Positions 1 to 6,363 of a stretch of 7,137 nucleotides of DNA are shown in pieces; within the stretch, counting starts at the first letter, position 1, and each line of letters begins with the position of its first letter. The notes under the pieces were generated by a model, which saw only the letters and a list, made by a program, of their open reading frames with translations, was not told where the DNA came from and searched no databases. Origin of the DNA: Oscillospiraceae bacterium (GTDB lineage: Bacteria > Bacillota > Clostridia > Oscillospirales > Oscillospiraceae); contig JAFSFK010000099.1 of assembly GCA_017435245.1 (NCBI GenBank), forward strand, positions 1-7,137. The letters are read 5' to 3'. A program made the translations under genes and the position numbers.

Positions 1-278
1 GAAGCGATAAAGGTGTAGCCGGGAACGATAACTTCGTCGCCCATACCAATGCCAAGAGCTGCCAGGCAGCACATAAGGCTTCCGGTGCCGGAGCTGGTAG
101 CAACAACGTGCTTATGACCAAGCTGCTCAGCCATTTCCTTCTCAAAGGTAGCAACCTTGCCCTGGAAACCATCGACGCCGGGAGTACCGTAACGGAACAG
201 AGAACCAGCCTCAATAACATCCATCAATTCCTTTTTTTCTTCTGCACCAAATACATAAGAACCAGGACCGCCAGCCAT
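1..278 (-). CDS. DegT/DnrJ/EryC1/StrS family PLP-dependent aminotransferase, N-terminal part (cut by window edge)
   Basis: Ninety-two codons plus two bases are visible; the gene runs off the left edge, so the PLP-binding lysine is not seen. The start ATG at 278-276 has a GGAGG site at 291-287, eight bases upstream. The translation begins MAGGPGSYVFGAEEKKEL, then has an SLFRYG segment (residues 26-31). A serine/glycine/threonine turn TSSGTGSL (61-68) sits where this family holds the PLP phosphate, and DEVIVPGYTFIA (81-92) is a highly typical family signature. Family members usually move an amino group between glutamate and a keto sugar (fold type I), mostly in biosynthesis of amino sugars. Here it follows a sugar importer and a deacetylase by 60 bp, so a catabolic (deaminating) use is possible. 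That is inference. The family call is firm, the substrate unknown. Confidence 0.9.
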   Translation of the reverse strand, partial: MAGGPGSYVFGAEEKKELMDVIEAGSLFRYGTPGVDGFQGKVATFEKEMAEQLGHKHVVATSSGTGSLMCCLAALGIGMGDEVIVPGYTFIA

Positions 279-286
279 AATAAATA

Positions 287-291
287 CCTCC
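287..291 (-). promoter_or_regulatory. Ribosome binding site of the aminotransferase gene
   Basis: GGAGG on the minus strand, eight bases before the ATG at 278. It fixes the start of a gene whose 3' part lies outside the window. Confidence 0.85.
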
Positions 292-323
292 AAAATTTAA
301 TTATAGATTAATTTTTATTGTTT

Positions 324-344
324 CCTTAAGTCATAGCCTTAAGG
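324..344 (-). other. Weak hairpin overlapping the stop codon of the deacetylase gene
   Basis: CCTTAAG and CTTAAGG form a 7-bp stem (324-330 with 338-344) around a 7-base loop. The stop codon of the deacetylase lies in one arm (339-341). Only two of the seven pairs are G-C and no U-run follows on the minus strand, so it is not a convincing terminator. It may be a minor RNA processing or stability element, or chance. Confidence 0.3.
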
Positions 345-1061
345 GAGAACACGTTCTGTAAAGCGAGTACGCATACCATCCAAGGAACGAACAAAACCCT
401 CTGCGTACTTCACGCCGGACTGCATACCACGGAATTCAGACAGAATTCGGATCGTATCAAAGAAACGCTCTTCGTCACCACCCAAGGAGGCATAATTTGC
501 AGCCATCCATGCCTTCTGACTTTCCATACAGTTCAGCATTTTCATCTTTGTTTCATAGAAGTCAGTAATGTCGACATAGTCAGTAGGCTGAAAATTCATA
601 CCATTGACAGGCTCCCAATGCCAAATGGAAGGAATCACGTCATAGGGTTCTTCCTCTGTCTTCAAATGCGCAATGGGAATCATAACAGCAATATCGCAAA
701 TTATCTTTGCAGTAAGCATATGGTCCGGATTGTAGTCATGCAAGCTGTGGGTAAAAATCACATCAGCCTTACAGTGGCGTACCAGATTGATGAAAGCAAG
801 ACGAACCTCTTTGGTCTCATAGAACATTTCATCGTCATAATCCAGACAAATATACTCTGCACCGATCAGAGCAGCAGAATTAGCAGCTTCCTGCTTACGA
901 ATACGAGCAATTTCTTCCATTGAATGGACAGCAGAACCAATATTGCCGCTGGTTGCAGTCGCAATATAGACCTTATGTCCCTGAGAAGCATACTTTGCCA
1001 GAGTGCCGGCACACATAGTTTCCACATCATCCGGATGTGCACCAATCGCCAGTATGTTCAT
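339..1061 (-). CDS. PIG-L family zinc-dependent N-deacetylase (LmbE-like)
   Basis: 240 residues, a usual length for the family. The PIG-L/LmbE fold hydrolyses N-acetyl groups from GlcNAc-containing glycosides and related amino sugars using one zinc. The N-terminal strand MNILAIGAHPDD carries the hallmark AHPDD motif (residues 8-12). By analogy with MshB, His9 and Asp12 are zinc ligands and Asp11 the general base. The segment HSLHDYNPDH (105-114) supplies the third ligand, probably His114. The R-x3-E stretch (RIRKQEAANSAALIGAEY, 53-70) is also typical. No signal peptide is seen, so it should act in the cytoplasm, after import. The start ATG (1061-1059) has a very strong AGGAGGG site at 1069-1075. 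It lies 109 bp after the second permease gene and 60 bp before the aminotransferase gene, all on one strand. The exact substrate cannot be read from the sequence; some family members (BshB, MshB) act in thiol biosynthesis, but that context is absent here. Confidence 0.92.
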   Translation of the reverse strand: MNILAIGAHPDDVETMCAGTLAKYASQGHKVYIATATSGNIGSAVHSMEEIARIRKQEAANSAALIGAEYICLDYDDEMFYETKEVRLAFINLVRHCKADVIFTHSLHDYNPDHMLTAKIICDIAVMIPIAHLKTEEEPYDVIPSIWHWEPVNGMNFQPTDYVDITDFYETKMKMLNCMESQKAWMAANYASLGGDEERFFDTIRILSEFRGMQSGVKYAEGFVRSLDGMRTRFTERVLP

Positions 1062-1068
1062 ACATATA

Positions 1069-1075
1069 CCCTCCT
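1069..1075 (-). promoter_or_regulatory. Strong ribosome binding site of the deacetylase gene
   Basis: AGGAGGG on the minus strand, seven bases before the ATG at 1061. AAGGAGGG (1069-1076) is an 8-base exact complement of the conserved CCCTCCTT segment in the tandem repeat units near the right end. Because it is also close to the consensus Shine-Dalgarno sequence, the match alone is weak evidence of pairing. Confidence 0.85.
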
Positions 1076-1125
1076 TTATGTTAATTGGATCGTAGGAAAA
1101 TAAATAATATACTTATACGCAGGTA

Positions 1126-1156
1126 AGGGGTGGACAAGGTTCTTGCCCACTCCCCT
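1126..1156 (-). other. GC-rich intercistronic hairpin between permease and deacetylase genes
   Basis: On the minus strand the arms are AGGGG-AG-TGGGCAAG and CTTGTCCACCCCT with a 3-base loop (1139-1141). The pairs are A-U plus GGGG/CCCC, a 2-base AG bulge, UGG/CCA, one G-U wobble and CAAG/CUUG. On the plus strand the wobble would be an A-C mismatch, so the structure fits minus-strand mRNA. The following bases (UUACCUGCG) are not a U-run. It is more likely a partial terminator, processing site or 3'-end stabiliser of the transporter message than a full terminator. It lies in the longest gap inside the operon after the terminator region. Confidence 0.6.
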
Positions 1157-1170
1157 ATCTTAACAACAAA

Positions 1171-2151
1171 TTATCTGCCCTTGTGCTCGACCTGAACCAT
1201 AACCGCAATGAACATAATCAGGCCGACTGCAATATACTGATAGAAATCAGGAATACCCATCATAATCAGACCATTCTTCACAACAAAGATGATCAGTACA
1301 GCCAGGAATGTTTGGAGCATATTGCCATGACCGGCAACAGTGCCACCAAGAATAGCAACCGCAATGGATTCCATAGGAATTGTTGCACCGAGGAAAGCCG
1401 TTGCAGTACCCATACGGCCGGCATACAAAATACCAGAAAGAACCGCCAGAATATCACACAGGATAAAGATAGAAATCTGAACTGCAATGACATTGATACC
1501 GCAAATATGGGCACACTTCTGGTTACCGCCAACCAAGAAAATGGAACGTCCCAGTTTGGTATAGGTAAGGAACAGGTGAACGACCACATACAACACGATC
1601 ATTGCAATGACAGACGTCTGAACAGAACCAAAGAAAGTCTTCTGACAGAAAGAAGTCAACGGAACGAAGCATTCTTTCATAGTCATAGAAATGGGGAAAC
1701 CATCCGTAAAGATATAAATGATACCACGGTATGCAGACTGAAGTGCAAAGGTTGTAATAAAGGAGTTCATCTTCAAGTACGCAACCAACACACCGGCAAG
1801 AAGACCGCAGACAGCACCCATAATAATGGCAATGAGAACCGCTATAAGAAGAGGTACACCCGCTTGAAGCAAGAACGCAACCAACAGGCCACCAAGAGAA
1901 GCGACCATACCAACAGACAAGTCAAAATAGTCCGCCATTTTACAAACACCCTGACCGATGGAAATAATACCAACCGTGCAGGCAGTCAACAAAATACTGG
2001 ACCAGTTCTGCCAACTCATAAAGTTCTTATTGAATCCGGTAAAGATTAAGGAAACAACGATCAGGATCAGCAAAAGCAACACGGGCTGCATCTGCTTCAT
2101 TGTATATTTTTGTGTAATACTCTTTACACCAGTTTTATTCTTAACAGTCAT
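1171..2151 (-). CDS. Sugar ABC transporter permease, RbsC-type (second copy)
   Basis: 326 residues, a normal length for the BPD_transp_2 (RbsC/XylH/AraH) permeases that form the membrane channel of sugar importers. A short basic N-terminus is followed by hydrophobic helices beginning near residues 23-39 and recurring to about 316. Family landmarks are FDLSVGMVASLGG (76-88, the counterpart of the DLSVG loop), the cytoplasmic GRSIFLVGGNQKCAHICGIN (201-220), thought to contact the ATPase, and AILGGTVAGHGN (266-277). It aligns without gaps around these motifs with the neighbouring permease (GGNQ at 208-211 in both), so the two are paralogues that probably form a heterodimer. The GGNQKCAHICGIN loop has cysteines and a histidine where the partner has EAARNAGIN. 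The ATG at 2151 follows an AAGGAAGG site by six bases; it starts 28 bp after the first permease. Confidence 0.95.
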   Translation of the reverse strand: MTVKNKTGVKSITQKYTMKQMQPVLLLLILIVVSLIFTGFNKNFMSWQNWSSILLTACTVGIISIGQGVCKMADYFDLSVGMVASLGGLLVAFLLQAGVPLLIAVLIAIIMGAVCGLLAGVLVAYLKMNSFITTFALQSAYRGIIYIFTDGFPISMTMKECFVPLTSFCQKTFFGSVQTSVIAMIVLYVVVHLFLTYTKLGRSIFLVGGNQKCAHICGINVIAVQISIFILCDILAVLSGILYAGRMGTATAFLGATIPMESIAVAILGGTVAGHGNMLQTFLAVLIIFVVKNGLIMMGIPDFYQYIAVGLIMFIAVMVQVEHKGR

Positions 2152-2179
2152 AAGTACCTTCCTTTCTAACCACGCCTAA

Positions 2180-3163
2180 TTACTTACGACGCTCAGTCTG
2201 CACCCAGATAGCAAGAATAACAATGGCACCGGTAACCAAATGCTGGTAGTAAGCAGGAACACCGATCATATTCAAACCATTCTGTAGGACAGTAACCATC
2301 ATCATACCAACAAAGGTCATAATAGGATTGGTCTTGCCACCGGTCATTGCTGTGCCGCCGATGACAGAACCGGCAATTGCGTGCATAGAGTAGAAGTCAC
2401 CGATAATCGGCTGTCCGGAACCGGAACGAGACGCAAACAGCATACCTGCCAGGGAAGACAGCACACCGGACATAGTAAACACGAATACGATGCCACGGTT
2501 AATGTTAATACCTGCATTTCTCGCAGCTTCCTGATTGCCACCGATAACATACAAGTCTCGGCCAAGCTTTGTATACTTCAGCAAAATGTAGAACAAGATG
2601 TAAGCAAGAATAAGAATGAACACAGCAGGAGGAATACCTACACCATCAATGCTGAAGATCTTGAACTGACCAAGCCACTTGAAATCATTGTACTTAGTCA
2701 TACGGTAAGCATCACCGTTGGTGATGATCAAAATCACACCGTTCCAGATCTGCATCAGTGCAAAGGTGGAGATCCAGGCAGGGACCTTCATATATGCAGT
2801 GGTAACACCAGCGATCAGACCGGAAATCAGACCTGCTACCAAACCAATGGCAAATGCCGCATAGGTAGGTACACCCAGGTCAACGATCAGCCAGGTCCAG
2901 ATGATTCCGCCCAGAGACGCAACCATACCAACGGACATATCAAAGTTACCGGTCAGAAGGCAGGAGGACTGAGCAATAGCAATCAAGCCCAGAGGGACTG
3001 CACTAACGAACAACGTAACTAAGTTAGAGGGCTTCAGGAAATACTCGGACATAATGCCAAAGAAAGCCATCATAACCACAAGTGCGATCAAAACGACGAT
3101 ACTCTGGCGGGTGTCCCGATTCATTTTTCTTTTTACTTTAACGATCTGCGTAGTCTCAGACAT
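2180..3163 (-). CDS. Sugar ABC transporter permease, RbsC-type (first copy)
   Basis: 327 residues, RbsC/XylH/AraH family. After a basic, lysine-rich N-terminus (KVKRKMNRDTRQ, 9-20) come hydrophobic helices from about residue 21 to the end, with the charged tail TERRK. Visible landmarks are TGNFDMSVGMVASLGG (71-86), the loop GRDLYVIGGNQEAARNAGIN (201-220) that in this family faces the ATPase, and IGGTAMTGGKT (268-278), close to the LGGTSLAGGKG stretch of RbsC. The start ATG at 3163 has an AAAGGGGAG site with proper spacing. It lies 38 bp after the ATPase gene and 28 bp before its paralogue, which shows a tight ATPase-permease-permease block. With two different permeases the channel is probably a heterodimer, unlike the RbsC homodimer. 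The sugar carried is not readable from the sequence. Confidence 0.96.
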   Translation of the reverse strand: MSETTQIVKVKRKMNRDTRQSIVVLIALVVMMAFFGIMSEYFLKPSNLVTLFVSAVPLGLIAIAQSSCLLTGNFDMSVGMVASLGGIIWTWLIVDLGVPTYAAFAIGLVAGLISGLIAGVTTAYMKVPAWISTFALMQIWNGVILIITNGDAYRMTKYNDFKWLGQFKIFSIDGVGIPPAVFILILAYILFYILLKYTKLGRDLYVIGGNQEAARNAGININRGIVFVFTMSGVLSSLAGMLFASRSGSGQPIIGDFYSMHAIAGSVIGGTAMTGGKTNPIMTFVGMMMVTVLQNGLNMIGVPAYYQHLVTGAIVILAIWVQTERRK

Positions 3164-3185
3164 ATTGACTCCCCTTTCGGATGTA

Positions 3186-3204
3186 TAAGATGGTGAACAT
3201 CTTA
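3186..3204 (-). other. Small hairpin overlapping the ATPase stop codon
   Basis: TAAGATG and CATCTTA form a perfect 7-bp stem (3186-3192 with 3198-3204) with a 5-base loop. The TAA stop of the ATPase gene (3204-3202) is in the arm. No U-run follows. It ends two bases before the region holding the ribosome binding site of the first permease, so it could tune translation of that gene; this is inference. Confidence 0.35.
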
Positions 3205-4713
3205 GTTAGAGAATGCGTATTTGATGACATCCTCTTCGGTGAGGTCATCATTCTGCATTTCAGCAGTTACCTTACCTTCACACATAACTATGATACGGTC
3301 AGAAACGCCCAGAATCTCAGGCAGCTCGGAAGAAACCATAATGATTGCTTTACCCTGCTCTGCCAACTGCCGGAGAGACGCATACACTTCAGCTTTAGCG
3401 CCGACATCGATACCACGGGTAGGTTCATCAACAATCAAAACATCACAGTCAGCCATAACCCACTTGGAAAGAACGACCTTCTGCTGGTTGCCACCAGACA
3501 GTCCACCGGCTTCCATATCATAGCCGGTCGCCTTAACACGGAAGATCTGCATACCCTTTTCCGCATATGCCTTTTCCTTCTTCAGATTCAACAGGCCCAG
3601 CTTATTCATAATCGCAGGGAAATTTGTCATGGAAAGATTCCACTTAAGGGAAGCTCTCAGCATCAGGCCTTCCTCACGGCGATTCTCAGTAGCCAAACCA
3701 ATACCAGCCTTGATTGCCTTACGGGGATGGTTGATCTTGACTTCCTTACCGCCAACAAGGACTGTACCGGAATCCTTGGGATCTGCACCAAACAGACCTC
3801 GAACAAACTCAGTACGACCTGCACCAACCAGGCCATACATACCCAGAATCTCGCCCTTACGGACATACAGGTTGACATTCTGATAATCCTTACCGTGACT
3901 AAAATTCTTAACTTCCAGAGCGATTTCGTCCTGAATGTACTTGCGGTCCTTCTTCTCACCATAGAGGTTCAGACCACGTCCGATCATCATAGCAACCAGA
4001 TCATCATTGGTTGTCTCGGCAGTCAACCGGCTACCAACATACTTACCGTCACGGAAGACGGAGATCTCATCAGACAACTGGAAAATCTCTTTCATTCTGT
4101 GGGTAACGTAAACAATCGCAACACCACGGTCACGCAGGTCATTGATCAACGCAAACAGGGCTTCAACCTCACTGTCGGAAAGAGAGGATGTGGGCTCATC
4201 AAATGCGATGACACGGGGTGTCTCGCCGGCAAAGGCACGCATAATCTCAATCAGCTGCCAAGCACCCATGCCCAGGTCGCCGGCGACATCGTGAATATTG
4301 ATCTTCTCACCGTGCTTGCCCAACATAGCCTTAACTTCAGCAGCACGCTTATTCATCGCCTTCCAGTCCACAAAACCAAACTTGTTTTTGGGAGGATTTC
4401 CCAGGAAGATGTTTTCAGCAACCGTCAAGTGGCGGGCCATTTGCATTTCCTGAGGCACCACGTGAATACCGTACTTTTTGGCATCATCAACATTATTAAC
4501 GGTAATTTCCTTACCGTCCATATAAATTGAACCGGAGTCTTTTGTATAAAGGCCGGTAATGATTTTCAAAAGTGTGGATTTGCCGGCGCCGTTCTCGCCG
4601 CAAAGTGCGTGAACTTTACCGGGCTTCAACGCAATTTGGACGTTGTCCAAAACCTTGTTGCCATAGAAGGATTTTGTAATGTTTTCCGCTTTTAAGATAA
4701 TATTTTCGCTCAT
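3202..4713 (-). CDS. Sugar ABC transporter ATP-binding protein with two ATPase domains (RbsA/MglA/XylG type)
   Basis: 503 residues, the standard length of double-domain sugar ABC ATPases. N-domain: Walker A GENGAGKST (39-47), Q-loop region VVPQEM (85-90), Walker B VIAFDEPTSSL (168-178), switch histidine in YVTHR (202-206). C-domain: the degenerate Walker A GLVGAGRTE (294-302) usual in this family, canonical signature LSGGNQQK (405-412), Walker B VLIVDEPTRGID (425-436). As in RbsA/MglA, the C-domain probably hydrolyses poorly. The N-domain signature reads LGMGAWQL (147-154), well away from LSGGQ. I start at ATG 4713 because a GGGG site (4724-4721) lies seven bases upstream; an in-frame TTG at 4719, two codons earlier, would leave only one base from that site. 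It powers import through the two downstream permeases. A 266-bp gap with a terminator separates it from the binding-protein gene. Confidence 0.96.
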   Translation of the reverse strand: MSENIILKAENITKSFYGNKVLDNVQIALKPGKVHALCGENGAGKSTLLKIITGLYTKDSGSIYMDGKEITVNNVDDAKKYGIHVVPQEMQMARHLTVAENIFLGNPPKNKFGFVDWKAMNKRAAEVKAMLGKHGEKINIHDVAGDLGMGAWQLIEIMRAFAGETPRVIAFDEPTSSLSDSEVEALFALINDLRDRGVAIVYVTHRMKEIFQLSDEISVFRDGKYVGSRLTAETTNDDLVAMMIGRGLNLYGEKKDRKYIQDEIALEVKNFSHGKDYQNVNLYVRKGEILGMYGLVGAGRTEFVRGLFGADPKDSGTVLVGGKEVKINHPRKAIKAGIGLATENRREEGLMLRASLKWNLSMTNFPAIMNKLGLLNLKKEKAYAEKGMQIFRVKATGYDMEAGGLSGGNQQKVVLSKWVMADCDVLIVDEPTRGIDVGAKAEVYASLRQLAEQGKAIIMVSSELPEILGVSDRIIVMCEGKVTAEMQNDDLTEEDVIKYAFSN

Positions 4714-4903
4714 AATCAAACCCCGCAGTACAGACCGTTGCTATTATCAGATTCATAGCAGCAGTCAAAATAATTAATATTGCCAAGCTCAAATCGCCGG
4801 CAATCACAATCGTTGGTCATCATACAATGTTTGGCAGGTCAATCCCACCATGGAGAAACTAAAAAACTTTCACAACCGTGTTTTCACAGAGGTCCTGCAT
4901 TAG
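4714..4903 (-). other. Leader of the ATPase gene; no gene seen
   Basis: This stretch follows the terminator and precedes the ATPase gene. I see no supported small gene. A weak promoter-like pair is present on the minus strand: TTGACT near 4770-4765, then TAATAG after 16 bp (4748-4743). The -10 matches consensus poorly. A 6-bp inverted repeat TGCTAT/ATAGCA (4739-4744 and 4755-4760) lies just downstream. A secondary promoter here would let the ATPase and permeases be transcribed apart from the binding protein, but the sequence does not prove it. Confidence 0.35.
4721..4724 (-). promoter_or_regulatory. Weak ribosome binding site that decides the ATPase start
   Basis: GCGGGG on the minus strand, with the GGGG seven bases before ATG 4713. 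It is poorer than the GGAGG-type sites of the other genes, in line with lower expression of the ATPase than of the binding protein. It rules against the TTG at 4719. Confidence 0.6.
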
Positions 4904-4929
4904 AAAAGAGGGCGGGAAACCCGCCCTCT
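4904..4929 (-). terminator. Intrinsic terminator between the binding-protein gene and the ATPase gene
   Basis: AGAGGGCGGG and CCCGCCCTCT form a perfect 10-bp stem (4907-4916 with 4920-4929) with a 3-base loop. On the minus strand it is followed by UUUC after the final U of the stem, a short U-run of four. The stem starts 50 bases after the binding-protein stop codon. Such a terminator after the first gene is common in binding-protein-dependent transporter operons, where partial readthrough yields more binding protein than membrane components. Confidence 0.9.
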
Positions 4930-4979
4930 CCCTAAGGTATCTCTATTAAGAGTATACAGTTCGATCTATCAGGCAGAAA

Positions 4980-6218
4980 TTAGCCGCCGTAGATCTCGTT
5001 GTAACGCTGCTCAGCATTGCTGCCGTCAGCAATGATCAGCTCATAGCCGGTGAATGCGGGGATGGGAGTGCCGTTCTCGAACAGGTCGATCAGGATGTTG
5101 CCCATACCAACGCCGGAAGGAGCGGAAGACAGGCAAGCGCCGTAAGAGCAAGCTGCAACAGCAGGATCGCTCATCATCAGCTTCAGGGGCTCGTCGGTGG
5201 AGAAGCAGTCAGCGAACTTAACGTTAGCCAGATCAACACCAGCTTCCTTGAACAGGGTCATAGTGGGAGTGATGGAAGCAGCGCCGCCAGCGGAGACCAG
5301 CCACTTCTCAACAGTGCCAACATTAGCCTGAACGGTGGAAGAGAACTTAGCAGCAACTTCGTCGGACAGGGAGCCGCCGCAGTCCAGCCACACAACACGG
5401 TCCTCGGGGATAGCGAAGGTCTCAACGATGCCATCGTAGAAGCCTACGTTACGCAGGTGAATAGCCTCAACTGCGGGAGAATCCTGCAGAACGAACAGGA
5501 AGTTGCTGTAGTCTTCAGCAACGCCGTCCATGAAGCCCTCTTCCTGCATCTTGGAAGCAACGTACTTGCCCAGCTCATTGTGCAGGTAGTAGTCGTCCAG
5601 ACCGTAGTGGGGAGAGAAGAAACCGTAAGCGTCAGCGCCGGGGTCATCAGTGGTCAGGTAAGCAATGCCAGCCTCCTGCAGCATAGCGATAGCATCGGGC
5701 AGCAGAGCGGTGTTGACGGGAGTCATAACGACAGCGTCAAAGTCCTGGTTGATGATGTTCTGGATGCCGTCCAGCCATGCCTGCTCGTCAGAGTTAGCAT
5801 CGATGTACAGGTACTCGCAGCCAGCAGCTTCAACGGTCTCGCCCAGGGACTCAGCCTTGGGGGTGAACCATGCGCCGGAGAACTTGCAGACGAAAGCAAC
5901 CTTCAGCTTGCCGTCAGCATTGAAGTCCTTGTAGTTGGGGTAGTTGGAGTAGTACCACTTGCCGGTGGAATCAGAGTAGCCGTAGCCAGTCAGATCGTCA
6001 GCGACCAGAGTGCCAGCCTCGGCAGCGGCCCAAGCCTCTTCCTCAGTCATAGCAGCAGCGGGAGCTTCCTCGCCACCCTCTTCGGGAGCTTCTTCAACAG
6101 GAGCCTCTTCGACAGGAGCTTCTTCAACAGGAGCCTCTTCGACAGGAGCCTTTTCGCCACAGGCGGCCAGGGCCAGAACCATAACCAGAGCCAGCAGCAA
6201 TGCGATAAGCTTTTTCAT
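4980..6218 (-). CDS. Sugar ABC transporter substrate-binding lipoprotein (type I periplasmic-binding fold)
   Basis: 412 residues. The lipoprotein signal MKKLIALLLALVMVLALAAC ends in lipobox LAAC with Cys20 as the lipid anchor, so the protein sits on the outer face of the membrane. Residues 24-43 are four APVEE repeats within an acidic linker reaching about 56. The ligand-binding domain begins near KLKVAFVCKFSGAWF (104-118). It continues with a DAVVMTPVNTALLPDAI segment (161-177) and an AYLTTDDPG strand-turn (187-195), which match the arrangement of ribose/arabinose/galactose binders (Peripla_BP_4). AWF and TTDDPG recall AraF-like proteins, but the ligand is not determined. The ATG at 6218 has GGAGG seven bases upstream. 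It is the first gene of the operon, behind a good promoter and followed by a terminator. Spot counts of two 60-base lines give 31 and 34 G+C, against 23 and 25 in the permeases, which fits a highly expressed gene. Confidence 0.95.
   Translation of the reverse strand: MKKLIALLLALVMVLALAACGEKAPVEEAPVEEAPVEEAPVEEAPEEGGEEAPAAAMTEEEAWAAAEAGTLVADDLTGYGYSDSTGKWYYSNYPNYKDFNADGKLKVAFVCKFSGAWFTPKAESLGETVEAAGCEYLYIDANSDEQAWLDGIQNIINQDFDAVVMTPVNTALLPDAIAMLQEAGIAYLTTDDPGADAYGFFSPHYGLDDYYLHNELGKYVASKMQEEGFMDGVAEDYSNFLFVLQDSPAVEAIHLRNVGFYDGIVETFAIPEDRVVWLDCGGSLSDEVAAKFSSTVQANVGTVEKWLVSAGGAASITPTMTLFKEAGVDLANVKFADCFSTDEPLKLMMSDPAVAACSYGACLSSAPSGVGMGNILIDLFENGTPIPAFTGYELIIADGSNAEQRYNEIYGG
6091..6150 (-). repeat. 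In-frame tandem repeat coding APVEE linker of the binding protein
   Basis: Four 15-bp units, arranged as two 30-bp copies (6091-6120 and 6121-6150) that differ only in their last base. Within each 30-mer the two 15-mers differ by a few synonymous bases. It codes the acidic, proline-containing linker between the lipid anchor and the binding domain. The 30-bp near-identity points to a recent duplication, so linker length may vary between strains. Confidence 0.9.
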
Positions 6219-6225
6219 TTTTGTT

Positions 6226-6230
6226 CCTCC
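6226..6230 (-). promoter_or_regulatory. Ribosome binding site of the binding-protein gene
   Basis: GGAGG on the minus strand, seven bases before the ATG at 6218, in an A-rich context (AAAAATG). It supports the chosen start and strong translation. Confidence 0.85.
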
Positions 6231-6251
6231 ATTTTTTTAATTTATGTCGAA

Positions 6252-6267
6252 GCGTCCAACAGGACGC
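6252..6267 (-). other. Leader hairpin upstream of the binding-protein gene
   Basis: GCGTCC and GGACGC form a perfect 6-bp GC-rich stem (6252-6257 with 6262-6267) with a 4-base loop, about 33 bases before the start codon and inside the predicted leader. No U-run follows, so it is more likely an mRNA-stabilising or translation-tuning hairpin than an attenuator. I do not recognise a riboswitch. Confidence 0.5.
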
Positions 6268-6289
6268 ATTCAACCAAATAAGTATGCGG

Positions 6290-6303
6290 TGAAATTAATT
6301 TCA
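6290..6303. promoter_or_regulatory. 14-bp perfect palindrome in the leader, possible regulator site
   Basis: TGAAATTAATTTCA is a perfect palindrome located just downstream of the predicted transcription start (about 6328). It contains the TGAAAT half-site that also occurs in the promoter dyad at 6340-6365. A repressor could bind both, but AT-rich palindromes also arise by chance. Confidence 0.35.
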
Positions 6304-6334
6304 ATCGCAACATATCTTAAAATATGATATAAAT

Positions 6335-6363
6335 ATAATAATTGAAGTGCTAGTACATTTCAA
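6335..6363 (-). promoter_or_regulatory. Sigma-A-type promoter of the operon
   Basis: On the minus strand the -35 is TTGAAA (6363-6358, five of six to TTGACA), the spacer is 17 bp and the -10 is TATTAT (6340-6335, five of six to TATAAT). Transcription should start near 6328, giving a leader of about 110 bases before the binding-protein gene. It is the best promoter match I found upstream of the operon. Confidence 0.75.

Noticed and set aside
1062..1125. Internal promoter directly before the deacetylase gene
   Set aside because: TATAAG and TATTAT boxes exist, but no -35 lies at 16-18 bp; TTGTCC is 17 bp only from AAGTAT.
1183..2049. Long plus-strand open frames opposite the permeases, ATPase and binding protein
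   Set aside because: The minus strand encodes clear family members with ribosome binding sites; the plus frames have no family motifs or start signals and are antisense shadows.
4743..4770. Secondary promoter TTGACT-N16-TAATAG before the ATPase gene
   Set aside because: The -10 matches only weakly; mentioned in the leader entry but not called as a promoter.
4616..4807. 63-codon minus-strand frame across the ATPase start
   Set aside because: Out of frame with the ATPase gene it overlaps, with no start site or family resemblance.
6219..6330. Riboswitch in the leader of the binding-protein gene
   Set aside because: Only one short hairpin and a palindrome; no known aptamer motif and no terminator or sequestered ribosome binding site.
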